A DNA stretch of 19,916 nt, taken from contig JAIKXO010000191.1 of assembly GCA_024684065.1 (NCBI GenBank), forward strand, positions 1 through 19,916, in the 5' to 3' direction. Source of the DNA: Lachnospiraceae bacterium (GTDB lineage Bacteria; Bacillota_A; Clostridia; Lachnospirales; Lachnospiraceae). Position numbers and translations under genes: made by a program. Below, piece by piece: positions 1-7,320 of the stretch (the stretch's first letter is position 1; each line of letters starts with the position of its first letter). The notes below the pieces were generated by a model, which saw nothing but the letters and a program-made list of their open reading frames with translations, made no database searches and was not told where the DNA came from.

Positions 1-1
1 T

Positions 2-73
2 TCCTCGATAGCTCAATGGTAGAGCATTCGGCTGTTAACCGAAGGGTTGTTGGTTCGAGCCCAACTCGGGGAG
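2..73 (+). tRNA. tRNA-Asn (GTT)
   Basis: A 72-nt cloverleaf. The 7-bp acceptor stem pairs TCCTCGA (2-8) with TCGGGGA (66-72) through one G:T wobble, and the discriminator is G at 73. The anticodon loop reads ctGTTaa, giving anticodon GTT for asparagine. D-loop (AGCTCAATGGTAGAGC) and T-arm (GTTCGAGC) are canonical. No CCA is encoded, so a CCA-adding enzyme must finish the end. The promoter lies outside the window. Confidence 0.97.
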
Positions 74-78
74 TTTGT

Positions 79-96
79 TCCGCATCATATTGCGGA
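79..96 (+). other. Hairpin in the tRNA-Asn/tRNA(CAT) spacer
   Basis: TCCGCA (79-84) pairs perfectly with TGCGGA (91-96) around the loop TCATAT, and the stem can extend by TTG/CAA across a one-base bulge. No T-tract follows directly, so read-through into the second tRNA is likely. A role as a processing spacer is inference. Confidence 0.45.
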
Positions 97-152
97 CAAT
101 ACCCCTGCATTTTTCAATTTGCTAACAGATTACTGCAGGATAAATAAAAATT

Positions 153-226
153 GGATCTTTAGCTCAGTTGGTTAGAGCAACCGGCTCATAACCGGTCGGT
201 CCGGGGTTCAAGTCCCTGAAGATCCA
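153..226 (+). tRNA. tRNA with CAT anticodon (elongator Met, or Ile2)
   Basis: A 74-nt cloverleaf. The acceptor GGATCTT (153-159) pairs with AAGATCC (219-225), and the discriminator is A at 226. The anticodon stem-loop CCGGCTCATAACCGG shows anticodon CAT. The gene could encode elongator methionine tRNA or the isoleucine tRNA whose C34 is changed to lysidine by TilS. The body resembles both kinds in Firmicutes, so I leave the identity open. It lacks initiator features such as three G-C pairs below the anticodon loop. No CCA is encoded. Confidence 0.93.
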
Positions 227-245
227 TTTAGCTTTAGCTATTAAG

Positions 246-280
246 ATCCAGACATATGATTTGTCTGGATTCTTTGTTTT
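246..280 (+). terminator. Rho-independent terminator of the tRNA pair
   Basis: ATCCAGACA (246-254) pairs perfectly with TGTCTGGAT (262-270) around a 7-nt loop, followed by a T-rich tail TCTTTGTTTT. It sits 20 nt past the tRNA(CAT) 3' end. It also shows that an ATG at 256, in frame with the next gene, lies in the terminator loop and is not a start codon. Confidence 0.85.
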
Positions 281-291
281 ATGGAGATAAT

Positions 292-2163
292 ATGCGAAAT
301 CTGAATTGTCATTTAAATTTCATTACTCTTGCTCTTTTAATAACCGTAATCGTCACATTATGCGGCTGTTCACCAAATGAAAAAGAAAATGATAGAGGAG
401 CATCAGATGATGATCATAAGAAGAATACGATCATTGGTGACAGTGATTTTTCTGAAGACGAAAATTACGATCCTGTATTGCCCACTGAGCCGGAAAACCA
501 TGATATAAAACCTTCAGGTCATTTAAAGCTGACCGTTACTGACAGCGGATATGATATATATACGCCTTCTTACGCAAACAGAACCGATTATCGTTTCGGA
601 CCATCGATAATGCTTCATGATGACGGTGGCATGGATGTCTGGCTTTCAGCTCCGGGAAATGGAAAAAAAGAACTTGACTGGATACTGTATAAGCATTCGG
701 ATGACGGAGGGGTTACCTGGACAGATGAAAAGGCCGTTCTGTCTCCATCACCTGAATCCATGGATAATTATTCCGTATGCGATCCGGATGTATTTTATCA
801 CAACGGATACTATTATATAGGCTACACCTCGACGATCGATGAGAAATTCCAAGGATTCTGTAACAGTGTTTTTATAGCAAGATCGCCTTATCCCGATGGT
901 CCATATGAAAAATGGAACGGTTCCGGCTGGGGAGGATCACCCGAACCTTTGGTATATTATGACGGACAGGGTTTGGGCTGGGGAAGAGGCGAGCCTTCTT
1001 TTGTGATAGTAGATGAAACACTGTATTTATATATAACATTGGATGCTTATTCCCTGGATTATAATCGGTTCAGGGCAACAGAGGTTTATACCGCTGACAT
1101 TTCAAGCGATAATTGGCCGAATGAGATCGCATTCAGGGGCTATGCCACAGACAGAACAGACTGCACAGACGAAGCGGATGGTACAGGGAAAGAGGGTTAT
1201 GCTTATTCTGACTGTGATTCATGGGATGTGGCATATGTGGAGGAATACGGCAAGTTTATTGCAGTTTGTACCAACAGGAGATTTTCAACAGAAAGCTGTC
1301 TTTTGTATTATGAATCGGATGATGGAGTTTATTTTGAAAGAGTTTCCGAGTTAAACACCAATGTGATCTGTGGAAGCCATAACTGCGGCCTGATGAGTGA
1401 TGAGAAAGGGCATATAAAGAACGGGGATCCGGCACTTATCGGATATGCTTATTCAGGTAGTGGAAACAGCGCCTGGGGTGCCTGGGTCACCCGTTTTGCT
1501 CCGGTATCGATCACATTGACCGATGAGCCCGATAACAGTGAGGATGGCCTTGATAATCTGAAAGAAAAGATTGATTATGGAAAAGCAAACGCGGAAAATC
1601 ATCCTCTCATGGTGGGAGCAGAGCCACTCGTAAACCGTATGGTCTGCGGAAGCGGTACCTACAGCGTGAATTATTATTGGGTTGACAGTAACCGCGACAG
1701 GCATTATCTGAATGCTTCCGACATCCGCTTCAGCGGTTATGACAGGAATGTGATATCTATAGAGGGAGGTATGATAAGGCCGGTAAATCCGGGCATAACC
1801 TATGTGACGATAAAATACAGGGGGATGAGCAGGGATCTGTGCTTTTGTTCGCTTGAGAAAAATGTGGACGGGAGAGGGAATATCACAGAGTTTTCATCTT
1901 ATAAAAAGGAATATACCGTCTCCATGTCCGGTCCATACTGTATAGCGGTCAGGCCGATAATGAGATATGAAAATTACTCCATACGTGAACTCCTGGACGA
2001 CAGTATAAATCAGTACGGGGTTTCTTTTCGGTCTGAAAACGAGGCTTTATGTATCGTCAGGGATGACGGGGTTATCGTTCCTTTGTCTACGGGGGATACC
2101 AGAGTGGCAGTTTCATGTTCCGAGGGGCTGAGCTTCGAGGTAGACGTTCATATTACGGAATAA
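292..2163 (+). CDS. Secreted lipoprotein with GH43-like beta-propeller and C-terminal Ig-like (Big2-type) domains
   Basis: The start is ATG 292, preceded by GGAG at 283-286; the protein is 623 aa. Residues 1-26 form a lipoprotein signal peptide ending in lipobox LCGC (Cys26), so it should be anchored outside the membrane. An acidic linker follows to about residue 70. Residues ~80-420 read as a beta-propeller of glycosidase type: an Asp-box (SDDGGVTW, 136-143), CDPDVF with Asp164, and GEPSF with Glu234, spaced as in GH43/GH117-like folds. Residues ~440-623 hold two Ig-like segments with Big2-type phrasing (VISIEGGMIRPVNPG). It is likely a glycan-binding or glycan-cleaving surface protein. Family and substrate are inferred from motifs, and the catalytic triad is not established. 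A terminator follows the stop. Confidence 0.72.
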   Translation: MRNLNCHLNFITLALLITVIVTLCGCSPNEKENDRGASDDDHKKNTIIGDSDFSEDENYDPVLPTEPENHDIKPSGHLKLTVTDSGYDIYTPSYANRTDYRFGPSIMLHDDGGMDVWLSAPGNGKKELDWILYKHSDDGGVTWTDEKAVLSPSPESMDNYSVCDPDVFYHNGYYYIGYTSTIDEKFQGFCNSVFIARSPYPDGPYEKWNGSGWGGSPEPLVYYDGQGLGWGRGEPSFVIVDETLYLYITLDAYSLDYNRFRATEVYTADISSDNWPNEIAFRGYATDRTDCTDEADGTGKEGYAYSDCDSWDVAYVEEYGKFIAVCTNRRFSTESCLLYYESDDGVYFERVSELNTNVICGSHNCGLMSDEKGHIKNGDPALIGYAYSGSGNSAWGAWVTRFAPVSITLTDEPDNSEDGLDNLKEKIDYGKANAENHPLMVGAEPLVNRMVCGSGTYSVNYYWVDSNRDRHYLNASDIRFSGYDRNVISIEGGMIRPVNPGITYVTIKYRGMSRDLCFCSLEKNVDGRGNITEFSSYKKEYTVSMSGPYCIAVRPIMRYENYSIRELLDDSINQYGVSFRSENEALCIVRDDGVIVPLSTGDTRVAVSCSEGLSFEVDVHITE

Positions 2164-2173
2164 CTGTTCCCGG

Positions 2174-2203
2174 AAAAAGGGAGTGCAGTTTACTGCCTTT
2201 TTT
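2174..2203 (+). terminator. Terminator after the propeller lipoprotein
   Basis: AAAAAGG (2174-2180) pairs with CCTTTTT, with a nested GCAG/CTGC stem around TTTA, ending in a run of six T. It lies 10 nt after the stop codon. Confidence 0.6.
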
Positions 2204-2211
2204 GCTATAAT
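2203..2211 (+). promoter_or_regulatory. Extended -10 promoter for the YARHG gene
   Basis: TGCTATAAT is an exact extended -10 element, TG-n-TATAAT. No good -35 lies 16-18 bp upstream, which fits extended -10 promoters. It begins in the last T of the preceding terminator, and the gene start is about 66 nt downstream. Confidence 0.5.
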
Positions 2212-2276
2212 CTGGATTGAAGCGGACATATAATAATGCATTAATATTAGGATCATACAGAAAGGAAGTAAGGATT

Positions 2277-2969
2277 ATGAGAGGCAAATTATTATTGTCA
2301 ATGTTATTGTCACTGGCTTTTATATCGCTTACGGCTTTTATGAAAAATGATAATTCTGTAAAGTCGGCAGAATCCGGCAGGCTCTGCTTCGACACAAATG
2401 ATGATGCCGGTGCGGACAGTTTCCTTTTGGCATCATCAAGGCAAAAGAAAAACACAGGCGGGAGCAAGTCCGATAAATCGGAGAGAAGCTCCGGCGATGA
2501 CAGTTCTATGGATGAAAGCTCTGCTTCATCAGGAAAACGCGGACTGGTTTCTTCCTGGGAAAGAAAAAGGAAAAACTCAAATGACGATTCGAAATCTTCT
2601 GAAAGCTCATCCGACAAAAAAGACAATGGAGGAGAAGACGGAAACAAAGGCGGGACCAGGGAGGATGAAAAAAAACGCGATCCAGACAGCAAAGACTATA
2701 TCATATCAGATTCGGACAGTGAGCTTATAAGCAGAGACAGTCTAAAAAAACTGTCCGATGAGGATCTGAGGCTTGCTATAAATGAGATCTATGCCCGTCA
2801 TGGGAGAAAATTCAAATCCAGGGAGCTTCAGGATTACTTTGACAGCAAAGACTGGTATACGCCCAGATATGAGCCGGAAGAGTTTGACAAGAAGCAGAAC
2901 AGCCTTTTAAACGAAATAGAGCTTAAAAATCTCAAGACAATGACGGCAGAGAGGGATTCAAGGAAATAG
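2277..2969 (+). CDS. Exported YARHG-domain protein with charged low-complexity linker
   Basis: The start is ATG 2277, 8 nt after AAAGGAAG; a longer in-frame TTG at 2217 has no support. The product is 230 aa. Residues 1-22 are a hydrophobic signal or anchor (KLLLSMLLSLAFISLTAF). Residues ~25-140 are a low-complexity stretch rich in Ser, Lys, Asp and Glu, probably disordered. Residues ~145-220 form a YARHG domain: NEIYARHGRKFKSREL, then YFDSKDWY and a conserved Pro-Tyr region. YARHG is an extracellular domain of unknown function, often found on proteins facing the wall. No enzyme motif is visible. It is probably transcribed from its own promoter, as a terminator lies before it. Confidence 0.8.
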   Translation: MRGKLLLSMLLSLAFISLTAFMKNDNSVKSAESGRLCFDTNDDAGADSFLLASSRQKKNTGGSKSDKSERSSGDDSSMDESSASSGKRGLVSSWERKRKNSNDDSKSSESSSDKKDNGGEDGNKGGTREDEKKRDPDSKDYIISDSDSELISRDSLKKLSDEDLRLAINEIYARHGRKFKSRELQDYFDSKDWYTPRYEPEEFDKKQNSLLNEIELKNLKTMTAERDSRK

Positions 2970-3073
2970 TGATGACAGCCTTCTGAAACATAAGCAACGT
3001 TTTAATGACAGTTGTATAAAAGAGTTTGCGGATAAGACCTGGATAATACCGGGGCATTTCATACAGGAAGAAT

Positions 3074-5284
3074 ATGGAGCATCATATAGATATTGGAAAT
3101 ATAAGAAAACAGAATATTTTTTTTCTTCCGAAGGATAAGTTTTTCGGAAAAGACAAAGACGGAACAGAACTCGGGTTCAGTAATTACTATATGATGTTCG
3201 ACGGAAAGCCGTTTTTCGCAATAAGCGGCGAGTGTCATTACAGCAGGGTGCCTGAAGACCGATGGGAGGATACTGTCCTTAAGATGAAGGCGGGAGGGCT
3301 GAATATAATCTCAAGCTATGTGTTCTGGAACCATCACGAAGAGATCGAGGGCAGGTTCAGGTTTGACGGAAGAAGGAACCTAAGAAAATTCGTCGAAATC
3401 TGTCAGAAATATGGAATGCACGTGATATTAAGGATCGGTCCGTTTGACCACGGAGAGGCCAGAAACGGAGGCCTTCCCGACTGGCTGTATGGCAAGCCGT
3501 TTGAAGTCCGGAGTGATAATGATGGCTTTTTGAACTGTGTGCGGATCCTGTATTCTAAAATATCGGAGCAGGTTCAGGGGCTTTTTTACAAAGACGGAGG
3601 CCCAATCATAGCGGTCCAGATAGAAAACGAATATATGCATTCGGGCGCTCCGTGGGAGATGACGACGGGCGTATCAGATGAATGGGTTCCCGCCGGAAAA
3701 GACGGAAAAGATTACATGGTAAAGCTTAAACGCATTGCCATAGAAGAGGGTATTGATACTCCGTTTTATACATGTACGGGATGGGGCGGTGCTGCTACGC
3801 CTGTTGATGAAATGCTGCCTTTATGGGGAGGTTATGCTTTCTGGCCCTGGATGTTCTATCACAGGGAATATGTACATCCGGCGACTCCCGAATATATTTA
3901 CCGGGATAATCATAACAGCAGCGTGCCAAAAACTTATAATTTCGAACCCGATTACGATCCGGAAACCATGCCCTATTCCTGCTGTGAAATGGGCGGCGGT
4001 ATGATTAATTTTTACAACTACAGATTTCAGTTTCCTTTTGAATCCGTAGATGCAATGGCAAACATAAAAATGGCCGGCGGCTGTAATTTCCTTGGTTATT
4101 ATATGTACAGGGGCGGAAGTAACCCTCACGGTGAAAAGACCGAGTATCTTAATGAATTTCAGTGTCCCAGGATTTCCTATGATTATCAGGCCCCTATAGG
4201 TGAATTCGGGCAGATAAGGCCGAGCTTTTACAGGCTTAGGACCCTTCACCTTTTTGCAAAGCATTTCGAAGACTTGTTATGCGACCTTGTAACCGCATTA
4301 CCGAAAGAGAGCGGGGATATAGCGCCTGAGGATACGGACAGCCTAAGGTATGCCTTAAGGACTGACGGAAAGAAGGGCTTTGTTTTTATAAATAACTATC
4401 AGGATCATGCGGAGTGCAGGGATAAGGATAATGAGTCGATAAAGATCATTCTTAAGGATGAGGAGATCACGATACCGGATATTTCCATCGCCGCCTGTGA
4501 GTCTGCGGTACTTCCGTTTAATATGGATATTGAAGGAACGCTCCTTAAATATGCGACTGCCCAGCCTCTTTCCCGGATAAGGGATGACAGCGGCGTGACA
4601 TATTTCTTTTTTATACCTGAGGGTATGAACGGAAGATTCTTATTTGAAGACGGGGAAATGTATGAAGCTAAAGGAGAGGAAATGCTCCGGTTTAAAAAGG
4701 ACTGCCGTAACGGGGCGGTGAATTTTGCAGTCCTTTCCAGAAGGCAGAGCTTTGAATATACCGAGATCGATATAAAGGGGCATACGGTTTCGTTTTTGTC
4801 TGAAGGTTTAGCGGTCTGTGACGGGGAAAACATAAGACTTGAATATGTGGATGAAGAAGTCTTAAACGTCACGGCCAAACAGTGCGGATCTTCAAGATAT
4901 ATAATAAAGCTTCCCGGGCTCAACGAAAAAGCGAAGGATTCGCTTTTAAAAATTGATTACAGGGGAGATATCGGAAGTCTGTTTGATAAAAACGGCACCC
5001 TTGTAAGCGACAATTTTTCAAATGACGCAGTCTGGGAAACAGGTCTTAAGGAAATAAATGCCTCATCAGGCGATGAATATACGCTTTATATCACGCCCAG
5101 GAAAAAGGACGTTATCGTGGATGTTTCCTCTACCATGGCAGGCAGGCAGGAGAAGGAGGACGGATCTTTTGCACAGCTTATCTCGGCCGGAATAACACAG
5201 GTCTTTGAGAAGGTGATACCTCTTCAGGGAAGCCGGGAAGATATTATACAAAGCTTAAAAGAAAACGGGATGTATGTCTTTTAG
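3074..5284 (+). CDS. Beta-galactosidase, glycoside hydrolase family 35
   Basis: A 736-aa GH35 enzyme. The N-terminal TIM barrel opens with GKPFFAISGECHYSRVPEDRW and continues with MKAGGLNIISSYVFWNHHE, both typical of the family. The acid/base site is GGPIIAVQIENEY, with Glu186 as predicted proton donor. The predicted nucleophile is Glu305 in SCCEMGGG. Residues ~390-736 are beta-rich accessory domains. No signal peptide is present, so it should act in the cytoplasm on imported galactosides, removing terminal beta-linked galactose. Start ATG 3074 has AGGAAG 5 nt upstream. The gene follows the YARHG gene after 104 nt with no terminator between them, so co-transcription is possible. The exact linkage preference cannot be read. 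Confidence 0.9.
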   Translation: MEHHIDIGNIRKQNIFFLPKDKFFGKDKDGTELGFSNYYMMFDGKPFFAISGECHYSRVPEDRWEDTVLKMKAGGLNIISSYVFWNHHEEIEGRFRFDGRRNLRKFVEICQKYGMHVILRIGPFDHGEARNGGLPDWLYGKPFEVRSDNDGFLNCVRILYSKISEQVQGLFYKDGGPIIAVQIENEYMHSGAPWEMTTGVSDEWVPAGKDGKDYMVKLKRIAIEEGIDTPFYTCTGWGGAATPVDEMLPLWGGYAFWPWMFYHREYVHPATPEYIYRDNHNSSVPKTYNFEPDYDPETMPYSCCEMGGGMINFYNYRFQFPFESVDAMANIKMAGGCNFLGYYMYRGGSNPHGEKTEYLNEFQCPRISYDYQAPIGEFGQIRPSFYRLRTLHLFAKHFEDLLCDLVTALPKESGDIAPEDTDSLRYALRTDGKKGFVFINNYQDHAECRDKDNESIKIILKDEEITIPDISIAACESAVLPFNMDIEGTLLKYATAQPLSRIRDDSGVTYFFFIPEGMNGRFLFEDGEMYEAKGEEMLRFKKDCRNGAVNFAVLSRRQSFEYTEIDIKGHTVSFLSEGLAVCDGENIRLEYVDEEVLNVTAKQCGSSRYIIKLPGLNEKAKDSLLKIDYRGDIGSLFDKNGTLVSDNFSNDAVWETGLKEINASSGDEYTLYITPRKKDVIVDVSSTMAGRQEKEDGSFAQLISAGITQVFEKVIPLQGSREDIIQSLKENGMYVF

Positions 5285-5414
5285 GAGCATCAGAGCCTGA
5301 CAGGCGTTTTGAACCGTGACGGAGATAATTCGATAAATATCGGAGTTTTTGATTCTGAAAGGGGTATTTCAGACATTCCGGAGCAAAAACCTTTTAGCAG
5401 ATGAGAAATAATCC
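5285..5414 (+). other. First half of a 254-nt gene-free interval
   Basis: The interval between the GH35 gene and the next lipoprotein has no credible coding frame. Only a weak 4-bp hairpin (GCCT/AGGC, near 5295-5305) followed by GTTTT could end the upstream transcript. I recognise no riboswitch. The second half holds the promoter listed next and an untranslated leader. Confidence 0.4.
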
Positions 5415-5443
5415 TTTACGGTGTATTCATTATTGTTTATACT
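5415..5443 (+). promoter_or_regulatory. Sigma-A promoter of the lipoprotein gene
   Basis: TTTACG (5415-5420), a 17-bp spacer, then TATACT (5438-5443). This matches sigma-A elements well and predicts an untranslated leader of about 90 nt before ATG 5539. Confidence 0.55.
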
Positions 5444-5538
5444 GAAGCTTGTGATCATGCGGAATTCAGGTTTTCTGCAGACTGTTTATTCCGATGAATT
5501 TCTGCGACTGGCAGAATCATTAATAACAAGGAGGAAAA

Positions 5539-6690
5539 ATGAAAAAAAAGTTTTATAAAATCATTACTGCTTCCGTTGTTTTAACGCTTATGTTATCCTT
5601 CACGGGATGCAGCGGCGAAGCTCCGGCAGAATTGACTCTTACTGAGAAAGAAAGTGTGACTCCCGAAGCGGATGTTTCGGAGGAAAAATCTGAAGAAGAG
5701 GTTACAGAGACAACAGAGACAACAGAGGTTGCAAATCCCTGGAGGGATGATGTATCCGTTGAGGAGGTTGCCGACCTGATCGGTGCGCAGTTTATTGTTC
5801 CGGACGGAGCGGAAAATGTTTCATATCGCATTATGGAATCCGATAAGCTGGCCGAGATGGATTTTGAACTTGACGGGCTCAGCTTTTGTGCACGAATGAA
5901 GCCTGCAGAAGAGTTTGAGGATATTTCGGGACTCTTCTATACCTGGGATGTTGAGGAAGATCAGGATATATATGACACACCCGGACAGATCCGCAGAGCG
6001 GTTACGGAGGAAGAGACCGTTGACAGCTGCCTCTGGTATGACGAAGTACTGGGGATGATGTTCTCAGTCTCTACTTCTGCCGAGGATCTTGACGGCTTTG
6101 ATATCGTAGCTGTAGCACAGGCTATGTATCAGCCTATGGATGAAGGCGGAGTCTATTCCTCTTTTGTAGAATTTGAAACCGAAAGAAATGTATTTGACAG
6201 CTATGAGGATCTGATCTCCTGCCTTAAGGAAGGAAACGGCTATGCCTATATCGAGTTAGAGGGCTATGATGGAGAGCTGCTCGCGATAGCTGAGGCCACC
6301 TTTGATGATCTGGAGGGACATCAGGCGTCCATGGAAGTCTATCTTTATGGCGACTATGACGGCGAAGTAGTAAATATAGGCAATTTCTTCAGCTACGGAA
6401 CCGCGTATCCGATCAGGTGCGATGGAAAGCTTCTGTATGGAGGAGGGAATCATGAGTATGAATCCGATTTCCTGAACGAGGACGGTACAGGCCTTATGGT
6501 GAAGGATCTTATCAGCGTAGATTATGATGAACAGGGAAATGCTTCTTATTATGGATTTTTGAGGGATAAGAATGTTTTCGATGAAGATAAGGAGATTCCC
6601 GAAGATCCCGCGGAAGCCGAGGAGCTTTTCAATGAGCTTACAGAAGCCGCGATGGAAGTACCGGTCATTGATTTCGAGGTTGTAGAATAA
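5539..6690 (+). CDS. Lipoprotein of unknown function with acidic linker
   Basis: A 383-aa protein starting at ATG 5539 after a strong AAGGAGG. The signal peptide ends in SFTGC with Cys24 as probable lipidation site; Phe at -3 is less usual. Residues 25-65 form a Glu/Thr-rich spacer. Residues ~68-195 contain a compact domain (DLIGAQFIVPDGAENVSYRIM, then FYTWDVEED) that recurs in Clostridia lipoproteins and resembles DUF4367-like domains; I cannot name it with certainty. Residues ~205-380 are a second, very acidic beta-rich region. The gene has its own promoter and terminator, so it works as a single transcription unit. No catalytic residues are recognisable. Role: unknown extracytoplasmic protein. 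Confidence 0.75.
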   Translation: MKKKFYKIITASVVLTLMLSFTGCSGEAPAELTLTEKESVTPEADVSEEKSEEEVTETTETTEVANPWRDDVSVEEVADLIGAQFIVPDGAENVSYRIMESDKLAEMDFELDGLSFCARMKPAEEFEDISGLFYTWDVEEDQDIYDTPGQIRRAVTEEETVDSCLWYDEVLGMMFSVSTSAEDLDGFDIVAVAQAMYQPMDEGGVYSSFVEFETERNVFDSYEDLISCLKEGNGYAYIELEGYDGELLAIAEATFDDLEGHQASMEVYLYGDYDGEVVNIGNFFSYGTAYPIRCDGKLLYGGGNHEYESDFLNEDGTGLMVKDLISVDYDEQGNASYYGFLRDKNVFDEDKEIPEDPAEAEELFNELTEAAMEVPVIDFEVVE

Positions 6691-6715
6691 AGAATAAGGG
6701 TAGTTTTATATATAA

Positions 6716-6755
6716 AAAAGCAGCCGAAAGCAGTCGGAAGCTTTTGGCTGCTTTT
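6716..6755 (+). terminator. Strong terminator after the lipoprotein gene
   Basis: A 16-bp stem, AAAAGCAGCCGAAAGC (6716-6731) with its complement at 6740-6755, has one G:T wobble and an 8-nt loop. The A- and T-rich base of the stem means it could work in either direction. Confidence 0.85.
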
Positions 6756-6763
6756 GCTATATT
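6755..6763 (+). promoter_or_regulatory. Possible extended -10 promoter for folT-folC
   Basis: TGCTATATT matches TG-n-TATAAT with one mismatch. It begins in the last base of the terminator, as in the case at 2203, and lies about 50 nt before the folT start. No -35 is evident. Confidence 0.35.
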
Positions 6764-6813
6764 TTCCATTCCGGAAAAACACAGCCCGTATTTTGCCGGA
6801 AACAGGTGTTAAG

Positions 6814-7320
6814 ATGAAGAAGATCAGGCCTAAGCATATTACATATATTGCCGTGTTTACCGCCATGGAGGTGGTACTTTCCCGATTTTTATCCTTTAAT
6901 GCATGGAATTTAAAGATCGGTTTCAATTTTGTTCCGATCGTGCTTGTGGCAATGCTTATGGGGCCGATACCTGCGGGACTGGTAGCGGCATTGGGAGATT
7001 TTATAGGTGCGATCCTGTTTCCCATCGGCGCATATTTCCCCGGGTTTACGTTTACCGCATTTCTGACGGGAATAATATTTGGTGTCTTTTTATTTGAAAG
7101 GCAGTCATATATACGTACTCTGTCAGCCGTCCTTATTAATCAGCTTATTTTGAGCCTGTTGCTTAATTCGCTTTGGATTTCAATCCTTTACGGATCTCCG
7201 TATATCCCGCTTCTTTCAACCCGCATAGTCCAATGCGGTATCCTTATCCCGGTGCAGTTTATCGTTATAACCGTAATTCAGCAGGCTGTATTGCTTCAGA
7301 TAAAGAAGGTGATAGAATGA
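6814..7320 (+). CDS. folT: Folate-specific ECF transporter S-component FolT
   Basis: The chosen start is ATG 6814, giving 168 aa and preceded by AGG 7 nt upstream. An upstream TTG at 6754 lies in the terminator and is rejected. The protein is almost wholly hydrophobic with about six membrane segments. It carries family phrasing: FNFVPIVLVAMLMGPIPAG, then GDFIG (61-65) and YFPGFT (74-79), as in FolT S-components that bind folate and dock to the shared EcfAA'T module. The ECF energising genes are not in this window. The stop overlaps the next start as ATGA, and that gene uses folate, which supports the substrate call. No THF riboswitch is visible upstream. Confidence 0.85.
   Translation: MKKIRPKHITYIAVFTAMEVVLSRFLSFNAWNLKIGFNFVPIVLVAMLMGPIPAGLVAALGDFIGAILFPIGAYFPGFTFTAFLTGIIFGVFLFERQSYIRTLSAVLINQLILSLLLNSLWISILYGSPYIPLLSTRIVQCGILIPVQFIVITVIQQAVLLQIKKVIE

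Noticed and set aside
1..300. Genomic island or prophage attached at the tRNA genes
   Set aside because: No integrase, no duplicated tRNA end and no phage genes are seen next to either tRNA cluster.
2153..2692. A 179-aa open frame on the minus strand, rich in Ser, Pro and Phe
   Set aside because: It is antisense to the low-complexity part of the YARHG gene; composition mirrors the Lys/Ser/Asp codons, and it has no binding site or family motif.
3821..4264. A 147-aa minus-strand frame inside the GH35 gene
   Set aside because: The sense strand carries catalytic motifs of GH35; the antisense product shows no recognisable domain.
3074..5284. The galactosidase as a GH112 lacto-N-biose phosphorylase to match NahK
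   Set aside because: GGPIIAVQIENEY and the CEMGGG nucleophile region are GH35 signatures.
7173..7316. N-terminal 48-residue extension of FolC
   Set aside because: It lies wholly within folT in another frame; ATG 7317 has the binding site and the typical FolC N-terminus.
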